Shown here: positions 1 through 10,844 of the stretch, one piece after another | Layout: the number at the start of each line of letters is the position of its first letter | How positions within the stretch are numbered: position 1 is the stretch's first letter | NCBI GenBank assembly: GCA_008704415.1 | Contig: VXIS01000063.1 | Coordinates: 62,001 to 126,000, forward strand | Length of the DNA: 64,000 nt | Reading direction: 5' to 3' | Origin: Sphaerosporella brunnea | Taxonomy: Eukaryota; Ascomycota; Pezizomycetes; Pezizales; Pyronemataceae | Program-made: the position numbers and the translations under genes | The notes under the pieces: generated by a model | The model's input: the letters and a program-made list of their open reading frames with translations, nothing else | Databases searched by the model: none | Told to the model about the DNA's origin: nothing

Positions 1-197
1 CATCATGCTAAACCTTGGCTCCTAGCTTGTCGCATCCGCCATCCGGTGTCAGTCCACCTGACCGTTCACCAACCAAGCAACTAGCCCCACCACCGTTTCC
101 GTTGATAAAAGTCCGGACGGCACGTTCTTCTACCTAGTCCTCCTCCCGATACGTACGAAGCCGACCCCGACGGGATCCGCATGCATTGATCTCTCCG

Positions 198-2495
198 ATG
201 GAATCTGAAGACGGAACAATATTCATCAAAAGGCTCGCCCACTATGTACGGACGCATGAAAAGGCCCTGGCAAATGCCATTCAGCTCCAGCGACGCCAGC
301 CAGTTCGACGAGGGAGCGACATCCCAGGCTCCCCTCGTACGCCAGTAGGATCCGCTCGAGAACCGAGTTCCGGCTCTGCAACGAGCACTCTCGCCTCTGC
401 CTTTTCGCTATCAGCCCTGCCCTTCACGTCCCAATCACTGAAACCAGCCAAGCTTTCCTTAACGCCCCATCATCTGTACTATCTTTTGACTCGATTCGAG
501 GAACTCAACATTGCAGTTGGACCCATGGGTGTGCGGCTCGAGAACATCCACGCAGAGTCTTCCAACTATGTCTCTTTCCTTCGAGATTCTGGCAGAAGGA
601 ACAGGTCTTCGGACAGCCTTTCCATTCACTCGGTGTCTAGCGTTCGCAGCGTCATGTCTGGAATGTCGAGTATGTGGACGAACTTCGGCTTTGGCCCTTC
701 AATTGCAACCCGGCAAGAGAAGGCCAAGGCTGCCTTGGAGGCGGATCTGAAGTACTTGTACTCGGCCTTCACCAAGGTACCTTGCCTCAGACTTGCACCT
801 GATCGCAAGGCACGTCTAGTTGAAGGATATGAAGAGTTTCCTTTTGACACTGCAGTGCCGCTGCTGGCATTCAAGAACACTACCACTTTGGAGATCTGTG
901 ACATTGATATCAGGCAATTTTTTGGCTGGGATCGAATGGCAGAACAGCTCCGAAGCTTGTCGGTCAAGAGAGGTGGTATCGAAGACCCTGTAGAATTGCT
1001 GATCTCTATTGTTCTCGACGACATGGATCGACGGCGACGGAGGTCCGCTAAGTCACAGTCCTCGCCTATCATATCCTATGGGGCAACCCCGGGACATTCC
1101 ACCACCGATGTCAACACCCCGTCCTCTGGCCCCCCATCGCCTTCCTCCGCAACAGCTGTGCAAGTCGGTGCCCACGCTGCCAGTGCCCCTGCCAGTCATT
1201 ATCACTCCAGACAGTCCGAACCGTCTTCGCGCTCTAGCTCCACGAGACATCATCGCCCAAGGAGCAGTTCGCCTTCCAAGTCCAACAATCCCCGACCCAC
1301 CTCCCAACGCATGCGAAGATCTGGATCTGGCAGCAGCCATTCTTCTGCCGCCTCCACAGTCATCCCCCCTACTCCCGTCGTCCTCCCACCGACGAAATGG
1401 AGGTTTCTGCGGCACTTGTCATTGTCCGACAACGGCCTGACCTCAATTTCGACCACCGCGTTGTTCCCTCTTGCAGGCTCACTAACTTCCCTTGATCTAT
1501 CCAACAATCTCCTCTCCGCCGTCCCTGAATCCCTCTCTATCTTGAGCAACCTCCGTGCTTTGAATCTTTCAGGCAACATGATCGATTCGTTGCATTCGCT
1601 GACCAGAAGCCCTCTTCCTGCCATTACATCACTCAACCTTCGCTCCAACAGGTTATCTTCTATCGCCGGAATTGAACGAGCTCTCACTTTGGAGCGACTC
1701 GACCTTCGTCAGAACAAGCTTACGGATCCCACCGAGCTTGCTCGTCTGACATCTGCCCCGAACTTCCAGGCTGTGTGGGTCGCCGGAAATCCATTTACGA
1801 AGACCCATTCATCCACCTATAGGATCACAATCTTCAACTTATTTCGGAGCACCCCAGGTTACACGGATGACATCCTTTTGGATGCTCAAGGACCTGGCAT
1901 CATGGAGAAGAGAAGTCTAGTTGAGAGGGTCGGCGAAGCACCGAGCGTCCCAGTTGTGAAGGTGCCAAAGCAGCAGCCTGTCACGGTTCACCAAGTTGCT
2001 TCTCTGGACTCAAAAAAGAAGGATCGAGTAGATGATGAGAAGAAGGCAATTTCGACTTCGGAAGTAGCTAGGGCAAAGAAGAAGACTGGTAGACGAAGAG
2101 TAGTGGAACTCAGCCGCGATGACTCCAATAGTCTGCCAGGTAGTGACGGAGACAGTCACTCGACCCGCACCGTCACCCGCACAAATTCTTCGCAACGAGC
2201 CCCAGTTCCTGCGGCAAAGAAGTACCCCATCGACTTCGAGTCGACCGCTCAAGGAGAAACGTCTTCCGGTGCGGAGTCTTCGCCACCGCCTTCTTTACCG
2301 AATGACAATGTGGACTGGTCAATCCGCGGCGACGAGTACCGACGTAAAGTCGAAGCTCTTAAGAATGAAGTGGGCAGTGGGTGGTTGAGTGTTCTGAGTG
2401 AAGAGGGTCTGTCGTTAGCTTCGACAAGGAAGACTACTTCTTCAAATCCACTACCCGCGTACCAAGGGAATGGGGCCTATGTGAGCCAACGATAG
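198..2495 (+). CDS. Leucine-rich-repeat protein, function unknown
   Basis: Single uninterrupted exon of 765 codons. The open frame extends upstream to a TTG at 186, but the first ATG is at 198, giving a protein that begins MESEDGTIFIKRL. The N-terminal ~270 residues are a conserved-looking region of unknown fold. Residues ~280-400 are Ser/Pro-rich low complexity. Residues ~405-545 hold at least five SDS22-like leucine-rich repeats (LxxLxLSxN, LxSLDLSNN, LRALNLSGN, ITSLNLRSN, LERLDLRQN), closed by a cap-like segment ending in WVAGNPF. The C-terminus is charged and disordered. The repeats indicate a protein-binding scaffold; no enzyme motif is visible. Similar LRR proteins are widespread in Pezizomycotina, but I cannot assign a specific orthologue. 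There is no signal peptide or membrane segment, so it is probably cytosolic. Confidence 0.85.
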   Translation: MESEDGTIFIKRLAHYVRTHEKALANAIQLQRRQPVRRGSDIPGSPRTPVGSAREPSSGSATSTLASAFSLSALPFTSQSLKPAKLSLTPHHLYYLLTRFEELNIAVGPMGVRLENIHAESSNYVSFLRDSGRRNRSSDSLSIHSVSSVRSVMSGMSSMWTNFGFGPSIATRQEKAKAALEADLKYLYSAFTKVPCLRLAPDRKARLVEGYEEFPFDTAVPLLAFKNTTTLEICDIDIRQFFGWDRMAEQLRSLSVKRGGIEDPVELLISIVLDDMDRRRRRSAKSQSSPIISYGATPGHSTTDVNTPSSGPPSPSSATAVQVGAHAASAPASHYHSRQSEPSSRSSSTRHHRPRSSSPSKSNNPRPTSQRMRRSGSGSSHSSAASTVIPPTPVVLPPTKWRFLRHLSLSDNGLTSISTTALFPLAGSLTSLDLSNNLLSAVPESLSILSNLRALNLSGNMIDSLHSLTRSPLPAITSLNLRSNRLSSIAGIERALTLERLDLRQNKLTDPTELARLTSAPNFQAVWVAGNPFTKTHSSTYRITIFNLFRSTPGYTDDILLDAQGPGIMEKRSLVERVGEAPSVPVVKVPKQQPVTVHQVASLDSKKKDRVDDEKKAISTSEVARAKKKTGRRRVVELSRDDSNSLPGSDGDSHSTRTVTRTNSSQRAPVPAAKKYPIDFESTAQGETSSGAESSPPPSLPNDNVDWSIRGDEYRRKVEALKNEVGSGWLSVLSEEGLSLASTRKTTSSNPLPAYQGNGAYVSQR

Positions 2496-4423
2496 TGCTG
2501 CCATATGGCATGGATATTCAGGGGCCTATACGGTGCTGTGCGCTTACAAAGAGTGTGGCGTTGATGACATCCTCACTTTGCAGATTGGTCTTTTTTTGAT
2601 TGTAGCATATATCATTTGGTTCCTTTATGTTCGTCTTTTATTTGGGCTGGAGTTGGTGTGGTTTTTTGTTTTTTCTGGGCATTTACGTTCGTCATTATCT
2701 GCATCAGTTGGCTGCGGTCTGCTTTCTATGCTTTTTTTTCTCTTCTGCATCATGCGCTTGTGTCTCTTCGTTGCATGCTATGATTCTCCTCACCACTTTA
2801 CCTCGTTTTTATTTGCGTTTTGTTTCATCGCGACTTTTTTTTTTTTTTTGTTTGTTTTGCTGGTTTGGAATTTGGGTGTCTGTGCTGCCGGGTGGTATCG
2901 TGTATTATTTCAAGGAGCTCGAAGAAGGGAACGGCGTCTTGAGGAGTGTGTAGGGCAAAGGGAAAGCGAAGGCTGGCTGGTGATCTCTAAAAGGGGTGCG
3001 GATTGGAATTGAATGGGTAAAATTTGCGTTTTTTTTTTTGTTTTATTGTTTTTTGTTCCGGATGGTTTTATGCAATGTGCTTCTTACTACCAACTTACTT
3101 CTACTACTTGCTCTCTCGCATGCGTCTCCTGTCAATCTCGATGTGATATGTAAGAAATATTTATGATCAACAGCAGTTCGTGAGTCGAATATATACCAAG
3201 TATATATATATCTGCCGCAGCTCAGGCGCATTTTGCATGTGAAGTTTGACGATTGGGCTTTGAAAGGGGAGGGGAAGGGAGGGGAAGAGGGGAAATCTTT
3301 GATTGGTAAAAAGAAGTTGAATACCTATTTCATCATCGGTGCCATTTCGTTTCTTTTTTTTTATATTGGGAGTGCAAGCAGGTTTTTTTTTTTTCTTTTG
3401 CCATCATCATCTCGATCGAAAAGTCAACAGCCAGTCATATTCATACATAGCATAGCATGTATAGAGTAGAGTAGAGTAGGTCTTCCTCTTCCTCTTCCTC
3501 TTCCTCCTCTTTTTTTTTTTTTTTTTTTTTTTTTAGGTTGGACATTACGCATTACGCAGGGTGGAGGGTGTTGGGGGGGATTTGGGGGGGGGGGGGGGGG
3601 TGGCGATCTACCGTATTTAGACCCTGCAGAGTGAGTGTTTTTGGAAATTGAAAATTTCTATCAGACGAAAGCAGAGGATCGAGATCGAGATTTGGAGGGG
3701 AGGGGGATGGGGATGGTAGCCCATAGCTATAGGTGGGTATGTGGCAAGCACGAGTTTGCATGCCACGCCCAATAGGGGAAGTCTTGCTAGATACTTGCTA
3801 TTTTCTTGCTGCAGGGTTCACGGTGATGGCTTTTTTTTGGCTGGCAGTCATGAGCAGTTGCGAAAAAATAATACTCAGATCCAGAGTAACGGCCTAGCTG
3901 GATGCGAGTGCATCACTATGTCGCAACCGACCTGAAAGGCCTCGAACATAGCATCAATGAAATAGGAACAGACCCAACACAAACACTAATATGCAATTCT
4001 ACTCTATATACCACATATAAAACCCCGCCCCTCGCTTCCCAAAAAAGATCAAAATAATAATAATCACAACCCATCACTCACCACCAGCAACCCACCCGCG
4101 CCGGCGGAAAGGAACGGCCTCGGCCTCGGCCCATCCGTGCCCCGGCCGATCGGAGTCGGTAAATAATACGCCCATGTACTTCTCTACCTACAAAAGCCAC
4201 CTTCTCCCCCATCCACAGGTTCACCACTTTCTCCAGTAAGTACTTAGTTATGCAGGAACACCCGGCTACCTATGTCACAGCCAAAATCGCCTCACACATT
4301 TTATCTAGCACGCAAGCCACCTAGCAAAAAGCAAGAAAGGCAAGGAACAAAAGTATACAACGAAAGAAAAAGAGATAGAATATTTTCAAATCAGGCATCT
4401 ACCACCACCCACTGCCTCGTTCA
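2496..4423. other. Intergenic region between convergent genes
   Basis: No coding region recognised. It holds long T tracts (2837-2849, 3031-3040, 3511-3534), a pyrimidine TTCCTC repeat near 3483-3510 and a G run near 3587-3600. It contains the 3' ends of the LRR gene and of pdx1. Confidence 0.6.
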
Positions 4424-5848
4424 TTACAAAACAAGCTCGCCAGCTCTCTCCTCCAACAATCCCTTGACCCTTCCCAAAAACACCCTCGCGCGCTCCTCCT
4501 CATCAGCCGGCACCTTCAGGGTCAGCAAGTTCTCGCCGCCGGCCAAGATGCCCTCCTGAGGGCCCTTGGGCTTAGTCCTTGCCGCGACGCCGCGCGTGGG
4601 CGCAGCTCCGATCAGTACATCAAATATATCCGGTTGCTCGGTCGAGGGACCGAATTCGACCGCCTGCACGCCCTTGCGTGGGAGCGGGGTGATAGTGGGG
4701 GTGAAGTTTCCGCGGGAGGCCTTGCGGGGTGAGTTGGGGAGGCCTAAGAGGTCGTTGAAGAGCTCATCCTGGGTAGGCGCGGATTTAGCGGGCGGCAGGG
4801 CAGCGTTGGCGGCAGCGGTCGCCTTGTTGATGAAAGTAGAAAGCGGCACGCGGACGCCGAGAGTGTTCTGGAGCTTTTCCTGGACGCGCGAAACGGACGC
4901 AAAGTTCACAGGCATTGCCAGCTCGCTCTCCTTTGGCGGCGCAGGCTTGACCGCTTCCTTCTCGGGAGGCGGCGCAGCAGCTGCAGGCTTGGGCTTAGGT
5001 GCCGCGGGCTTGATGTTGGAGAGATCCAGCTTCGAGTACTTCGTGAGGCGGGCGGAAAGCTCACCGGGTGCGGCCTTGTTGATGCGGCCGAGGTGAGCGA
5101 GGATGTCGCCCTTCAGCAGCCGACCCTTAGGCCCCGTGCCCGCAATCTGAGATGCCTCCAGCTTGTGAGTCTTCAGCAGGTTCATAACGGAGGGACTGGG
5201 GTGCTGTGGACGCTTGGGGTCGGGGTGGTTGTGGGAAGCAGCGGGAGTGCTTTCAGCGGAGGCTTCAACAGTGGGGGGCTTAGTCTGAGCGGTGTGTTGC
5301 TGCTTCGTTGACTGCTCGGGGGTAATCTCCTCCTTCTTTGCCTCCAACTTCGCATCTTCTGCTGGCATCTCAAGGGTAGCTAGATCATCTCCCTGCTCGG
5401 CCAGTACCGCAATCCGAGTTCCTACCGCTACTCCCTTGGCTCCCTCGGGGACTATGATCTTGGCAAGAACTCCGTCCTCCGGTGCTTCCACGTCAATCTG
5501 CGCCTTATCGGTTTCAACCTCAAGGAGCACATCGCCGGCCGAGAAGGATTCACCTTGCGAGGAGGTCAGCGGGGGTGCGCGATGGCGCGCAGGGCAACAT
5601 ACCCTCTTTGAATTTCCACGCGGCGATACCACCTTCAGTCATGGTAGGGCTCATGGCGGGCATGGTCATGGCTTGGGCGGCATTCGTGGCCGACGCGGTG
5701 CGAAAGCCTGCAAGGAAGGGTTCAAGTAAATATTTTTGCTATCGCGGCGATAAGTGAAACATGGCTGCGATTAATCACCTCTAGTGAGAGTCTGCCGCCG
5801 CAATTGAGAGCCCGCGAGAGCTGAAAAACGCTGGATCGACGAGGCCAT
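4424..5848 (-). CDS. pdx1: Pyruvate dehydrogenase complex E3-binding protein (protein X), mitochondrial
   Basis: Three exons on the minus strand: 5779-5848, 5603-5707 and 4424-5553, with introns of 71 and 49 nt, encoding 434 residues. The start MASSIQRFSALAG begins an Arg- and Ser-rich mitochondrial presequence ending near RGFRTASA. A lipoyl domain follows at residues ~38-110 (MPAMSPTMTEGG, lipoylated Lys75 in VETDKAQ). After an Ala/Pro/Lys linker comes an E3-binding domain at ~178-214 (SPSVMNLLKTHKL, GTGPKGRLLKGDIL). The C-terminus lacks the HxxxD catalytic motif of an acetyltransferase, as expected for protein X rather than E2. It should anchor dihydrolipoamide dehydrogenase to the E2 core of the complex. 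It is divergently transcribed from the Atg38-like gene. Family assignment is strong; the first exon rests on splice reconstruction. Confidence 0.88.
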
Positions 5849-6154
5849 CTCTCTGCGAGTTTGTGTGTGAGATGTCGGGGGAGGTGGTGGTTGAGCGGTT
5901 TTGGCGGATCTCGGAGATGGAGAGGCGAGAAAGTTGTTGAGGATCGGCTAGCCAGAATCATCCCCCAAGCCAGAAGTAGAAACGAAATCCACGAAGAAAC
6001 AAACACAGAAAACGAGCAAACAAGAAAGAAAACAACCCGCCGAGCCCGAAACCCGAAACTCGAAACTCGAAACACACCAAGCAGCTGTTTCTCCTCGCTA
6101 GCAGCTCCTCCACCTTCCGAAGAGCCCTCTGCTTGCACCAACCACCCCGCATTC
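5849..6154. promoter_or_regulatory. Bidirectional promoter between pdx1 and the Atg38-like gene
   Basis: A stretch of ~306 bp separates the two start codons, which point away from each other. It must hold both 5' untranslated regions and promoters. It contains a repeated CGAAACTCGAAACTCGAAAC tract near 6052-6072. No convincing TATA box was seen. Confidence 0.5.
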
Positions 6155-7661
6155 ATGGAGGACTCACCACTAACTCTTGTGCGTGCGTCCCTGCATCTCC
6201 CCCCCCCCCCCCGCCCGCTCACTTCTACAGGCCCATCAACACGCGTCCGTCGCCTCCAGCCTTCTCAATAGCAGCTCCCTACCCTACTCCCAGCGCACCT
6301 TAAACGATGCCGCGTCCGCGCACGCGTTAGCCGCAACCTCCTTCGCGTCGGCCGCCAAAACCACACGGGATCCCGAAGCCCACCGCACGCTCGAGCTCCT
6401 GGTGAAAGAGCACATGCGATGGGCTGAGCGGCTGAAGCGACAAGCGGAGGCGCCTGCCCCGCTGGAGACAGTAACCGAAGGCGGCAGCGAGAGCGAGTCC
6501 GAGCCGTCATCTTCGAAGCCCGTATTACCATCCTACCCGTTTGCAAACACCTCCGGAACACCGCACTACCCTGCGCGGTTGCAGAAATCTACCTCTTCCC
6601 TGGCTACAAACCTGGCGAATGCACGCGGGATCCCCCAGCAACCGCGGTCTGCGGCTGCTATCACGACCAATGCGAGTTCTCGCCGCCGACAAGAGCCGCA
6701 GACAGAGTCGGCAAAACCTACTACTAGCCCGCTGTCATTGATGCCGCCGGATCAACTCCCTAGTAGCCCTACGCAGGCTACTACTGACGCTTCGTTTTCA
6801 AAATTTTACAACTCGCTCAACAGCTTGGTCGCCAAGATCGGCTCGCCGTTCACTGCAAGTCTCGCGTTTACTGGCCTACCCGTGGGCACAGGACCAAATG
6901 ACAACGAGGTTACCGCCAATGTGTTACCCAAGGCCTGGCGAGCGCGGAATAGACATCTTGACCTTGGGCTAGGAAACAACAGGAACAATGAAGGAAACAC
7001 GGGCTCGGAGAGTTTCTATGTAGTCCCTTACTCTGGCGGAACAGCAACCTATGCCAACGTTGCTCGAAGAGCAGACACGAAAGAGGACGACACCAAGCCT
7101 CTACGTAGCCGCCGCGACGAGGAGGACGCCCGCTATGCCGGCCACGACAAAACTCTTGAAGAGCTACAACTCGAGAACGTCACGTTGCGGCGGACACTGG
7201 AACAGCTGAGTCGGAACATGAGCAAGTGGCAACGCAAGACTCGCGAGAGCGAGAAGGAGCTCAAGAGCAGTATCATGGCGTTATCCAAGAGCGGTGCAGC
7301 GAGCAAGGGCATCAACGACATACTCTCCCAGGCCCAGCGAAGGAGCTGGTTACATGTGCCGAATGAAGAGGAGGAGGATGAAACTTACTCGGAGGGAAGA
7401 AGGATTGGCGAGATGGAACTTATAAAGGAAGAGGCCAGGGAGAGGGTGTTGGAGCTGGATGAACGGGTCAAAGCATTGGAGTACGAGTTGAGGGATAAAG
7501 ATATCGAGCTGGAGAGGATGAACAGGGAGAACGAGAAGCTGCGAAAGACGGTGCAGAAGTTTAAGGAACGCTGGGATGCTCTTAGAGAAGGTGCGAAGAA
7601 GAGGGAGAGGAACAATGGCGGCGGCGGCGGGAGCGTCAGGAGTGCACATGGGGATGAGTGA
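6155..7661 (+). CDS. Atg38/NRBF2-like protein (MIT-like N-terminus, coiled-coil C-terminus)
   Basis: Two exons, 6155-6178 and 6231-7661, separated by a 52-nt intron with a C-rich stretch, encode 484 residues. The short first exon (MEDSPLTL) joins in frame to AHQHASVASSLLNSSS. Residues ~5-80 form an Ala-rich helical segment resembling a microtubule-interacting-and-trafficking (MIT) fold, ending HMRWAERLKRQAE. The middle is Ser/Pro-rich. Residues ~320-380 and ~405-475 are strongly predicted coiled coils (LEELQLENVTLRRTLEQL, RVLELDERVKALEYEL). An MIT module plus coiled coil is the layout of Atg38/NRBF2, which links Atg14 and Vps34 in the autophagy PI3-kinase complex. That identity is an inference from architecture. 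Other MIT-containing trafficking proteins are possible. Confidence 0.6.
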
Positions 7662-8120
7662 TGAAGCGAGTAGAGCGATCGGAGCGAGCGGAGTGAGCAA
7701 ACGAGCGGGCGAGCTGGCGGAGGCTGTAAAGGCGGCATATTCCTTCTGGCGGTTGGTCCTGGATCTGGTGTGATATAACGTACTGCATGTATTCGGCGTT
7801 CTTTTTTTTTTTTTTGGCGCGCAAAATTTGATGAATCAATTTCTAGATTTGAGATCTGAGCACGTGCCGCGTGGCGTTGTGCCTTGACCCCACCATTATT
7901 GGCACTCTTGGTTGCGTCTGGATTCAGGGTTGGAAACTTAGAGTGCAGGATGGGGTCATTCGGATTCAGAACGAAGTAGGTTCCGGAGGAAAGATCTATT
8001 ATGCATTTCTAGAAGATTATAACAGAACGGACACCTTTGTTGACCTCTCCTACGACCCCTTGATGGAAACCTCGAGTGATCACCGGTAAGGCATCCGTGA
8101 GCAACCCCTCCTCAGTTTTG
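7662..8120. other. Intergenic region downstream of the Atg38-like gene
   Basis: No supported gene. A T run lies at 7801-7815. The + strand frame at 7871-8089 has no recognisable domain and no flanking splice logic. Confidence 0.5.
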
Positions 8121-8124
8121 TGCT

Positions 8125-8270
8125 TTTTTTTGTTTGTTCAATCATATTGTATTCGGCCGCTTGCGGCCATGACATATATAGAGACGGAGACAATGCTGCT
8201 CCTAGGCTCAAAAGTCCTACTGTGGGGCCTGCGCCTCCTAAATGTGAGGCGAGGCCTCGCCGTGCTCTAG
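8125..8270 (-). mobile_element. LINE retrotransposon 3' end, severely 5'-truncated
   Basis: Read on the minus strand, this ends in a motif containing GGCCGCAAGCGGCCGAATAC, followed by ATATGATTGAACAAACAAAAAAAA. The same motif ends the LINE fragment at 9605-10600 and recurs on the plus strand near 41580-41625. Upstream of it a GGCCCCACAGTAGG-like segment is also shared between copies. The A-rich tail and 5' truncation fit target-primed reverse transcription of a non-LTR element. Boundaries are approximate. Confidence 0.6.
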
Positions 8271-8605
8271 CTCGAACTCGGCCTTGAGCAACAGTGGAGC
8301 GAAATGAGGAACGAAACGAAGTGCGTAAGCTCGAACTCGGCTGTAGGCAACAGAATGAAGCGTATCGTATATCTATGAAGGATGATGTCTCCCAGACGCG
8401 AGTCGCCTGGAGGTCTATGTATCTCTCCCGCCTCGCTAGCGCTCCCGCTGAGCCTCACTACCCTAATCCACGCTGAACCTCACACTCACTACCATCACCG
8501 GATCCGGAAATTCGGTGAAATGAGTGAATCGAAAACCCAAATCCTTCTCCAAACCTGAAAGTGACCCCTACACCGACTTGACGTGCTCCCTTCCCGGCCG
8601 ACCCA
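8271..8605. other. Non-coding stretch between LINE fragment and MITE
   Basis: Contains a short internal duplication ('gctcgaactcggc' near 8271-8283 and again near 8329-8341) but no recognisable gene. Confidence 0.4.
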
Positions 8606-9039
8606 CTACCATGCAGTGTTCTCAACAGCCAGCCAGCCCGGCCGGCTGCGTTGGGCGGATGTGGGCTGAATGAAAAGCCCGGCTGGCTGTTTAGGCTGCG
8701 AAAATCGTGGGCTGGCTGTCTGGGCTGCGGCCCGCGACGGAGACCACAATGACGGCAAATACGAACACCATGATATCAACTACTGTTACGAACTGAAAAA
8801 GTACATTGAAGATGTTCGCCGTGGAGGGAATCACTAGAAGGAGTTTACTATAACATTACAGATCCTAATAAGTTTATCGGCGCCGATTGAACCCCGCCAC
8901 TCGCAGTGGCCGGTCTTCATCGGAGATCACTCAAAGCCCTGGCAGCCGGGCTGGTCCGACAGCAGGTTGGGCCGTTTGGGCTGATGCAAAAAAAGCCCGC
9001 CGGCTGTTTCGGCTGGCTACTGAGAACACTGCTACCATG
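8606..9039. mobile_element. hAT-like MITE, copy 1, with 8-bp target-site duplication
   Basis: A 418-bp non-coding element at 8614-9031. It starts CAGTGTTCTCA and ends with the exact reverse complement TGAGAACACTG. It is flanked on both sides by the perfect 8-bp direct repeat CTACCATG (8606-8613 and 9032-9039). The CAGTG-type termini and 8-bp duplication are hallmarks of hAT transposons. There is no transposase, so it is non-autonomous. Compared with copy 2 it carries extra GGCTGGCTG-rich sequence near its left end. Confidence 0.85.
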
Positions 9040-9604
9040 TGCATTCCTCCGCCCGTACGCACGCCCGCTTCTAACGTCCCGCAAGACCTCAAACATCAAT
9101 GTGCCTTCCGATGCTGCTTCATAGAACGCCTTCGCTGCCTAAAACCATGATCCCCCACGATCATCAAGCTTCACATCGGGGAAGTCGGAAGATTCCAAGT
9201 CACCGGCGATCAAGTGAGGTGGTGCCTCTGCCTAGTACCCCTGTTATCGGGTTGCGGACTTGGGTCGATCGGTATATTCACCGCTCAGGAGTTATCACTC
9301 GCACGCTTCGCACGATATAGCTCCGTTCCGTCTCGATGGGGATGCCCACTTGTGGGCGCCGTCGCCTTGCTAAACTGGCGTTAAATACTCATTCCGACGA
9401 GTTGCCATGAGGACTATCGGCTGAGGTTGATACTGAGTGGTAGCAAGCGAATCGCAGGCGCAAATGAATTGTTGAATCGAAACCGTGCACTCTACCCAGC
9501 CTGGTAGAGCGGACACACACATCACAGAAACATCGTGAAGCCAAAGTGTGCGGGGTTTCCGGTGTGCCAACGCACAGGCTTGCCATTTCCGGGCGGTTGT
9601 CGAA
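9040..9604. other. Non-coding stretch between MITE copy 1 and LINE fragment
   Basis: No recognisable protein or RNA gene on either strand. It lies between the MITE insertion and the 3' end of the LINE remnant. Confidence 0.4.
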
Positions 9605-10600
9605 TTTGTTTTAATCATATTGTATTCGGCCGCTTGCGGCCATGTGTGAGAGAAGGGACTATGCTACACCTTAGGCCTAAGCCTACTGCTGGTGCCTGCG
9701 GCCCTTCTAAGGAAACGGCTAGGAAAAAGCATCAGGTATAAAGGCGCACCAAGTAGACTCGTGGCAGTATTGACACGAAGGAAAGGTCACAATAAGGAAA
9801 TGTTACAGACTTGTCACAACATCACGCCCTTTTCGGGCCATGCCCCAACCTTGATGGTGCTTAGGAAATCCATCACCGCTTCCGTGCACCGGTAATTTGC
9901 CAGAAGCGCGGAGGTCGGGGTCGTCGGCCACCGATTCTGCTGCTTCTCCTTCGTCGCGTCCTTGACCGCCTTCCAAAGAACCCTCTGCTCGTTCTTCCAC
10001 CTCTTGCAAAACTTAAAGAGATGGTCGTGTGTCTGGATGGCGCCTCTGCCGCACCTCCAGCACTTGTCATCTCCTCCTCTATGGCCAGTGCGGCTTAGGT
10101 AGGGGCCGATCGTGGGCTTTTCCGAGGCGCAACTGGAAGAAGCGAGATGCCACCGTTTTCCTCTGCTTATAGGCAAGAAAGTTTGGCTTAGGCCGTTGAA
10201 CGGAGTATCTCTTCGGCCCGCAGTGTTTATTCAGCCAGGCAATACAGTCTTGTTGCTTGGCCTGAGTGACCCTTCTTCCGATGTGGGCCAGCCGCCAGCA
10301 ATGTTGTGCGTATGATGTTGTCCGCAAGAGACTTGTCGTGGCGATTCTCTGCCGCTGCTTTGGCGAGCTGGTCTGCTAGCTCATTGCCCAGTACATCCGA
10401 GTTGGCCAGGGACCCATCGAAGCTCCACCTCCCACCCTTGAGCCTTCAGTGCAGCTTCTGCCCGGGCAATCCGCGGCAGCTGGTGCTGCCCAGTGTGTTT
10501 GTCGAAGGTGAGTGTGCTCAGTTTTGTGCTATGACCAACATGAACCACACACGAGTTGTGAGTGATATCCAGTGAGGCAATCTGCCACCACCACCACCAA
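9605..10600 (-). pseudogene. Degenerate 3' part of a Tad1-type LINE (RNase H and C-terminal zinc knuckle)
   Basis: The minus strand encodes, across frameshifts, the end of a LINE ORF2. An RNase H fragment (GNELADQLAKAAAENRHDKS) lies near 10310-10400. Next comes a segment with RFFQLRLGKA. Last is the C-terminal domain PYLSRTGHRG, CWRCGRGAIQTHDHLFKFC, KRWKNEQRVLW at about 9814-10130, a CxxC...H...C knuckle typical of fungal LINEs. Stops and frameshifts break the frame. The 3' untranslated end near 9605-9760 carries the GGCCGCAAGCGGCC motif seen in two other truncated copies here. The reverse-transcriptase and endonuclease regions are absent, so this is a dead 5'-truncated insertion. Confidence 0.75.
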
Positions 10601-10844
10601 GGTATTCAAGTCTCTTTTGACCTGATATCTGATAACAAAAAGACTTCTTTTTCTTACACCTACCACTCGTAATCATCCTCTCTGGAAACAACACATTTAC
10701 GAGAACATCACCTTATTGTTTTTGTTAATAAAGTCTTCCTCAGACCTTTTTCCCTTTTCCATTCCTACAACTTCGACTTACCACAACATCGACGACAAAC
10801 ACCATCGGGGGGAGGGTGGAATAGAGGAGAGTCCACAGATACAC
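10601..10844. other. Possible 5' region of a small two-exon gene
   Basis: Pyrimidine-rich sequence of the kind often found upstream of fungal start codons. It would be the leader and promoter of the candidate gene beginning at 10845. Confidence 0.3.

Noticed and set aside
1009..1440. Several 120-148 codon frames overlapping the LRR gene on both strands
   Set aside because: They are shadows of the Ser/Pro-rich coding segment, with no domains and no independent start context.
4566..5096. 176-codon plus-strand frame opposite pdx1
   Set aside because: Antisense shadow of the GC-rich Ala/Pro linker of PDX1; Gly/Ala/Ser low complexity with no motif.
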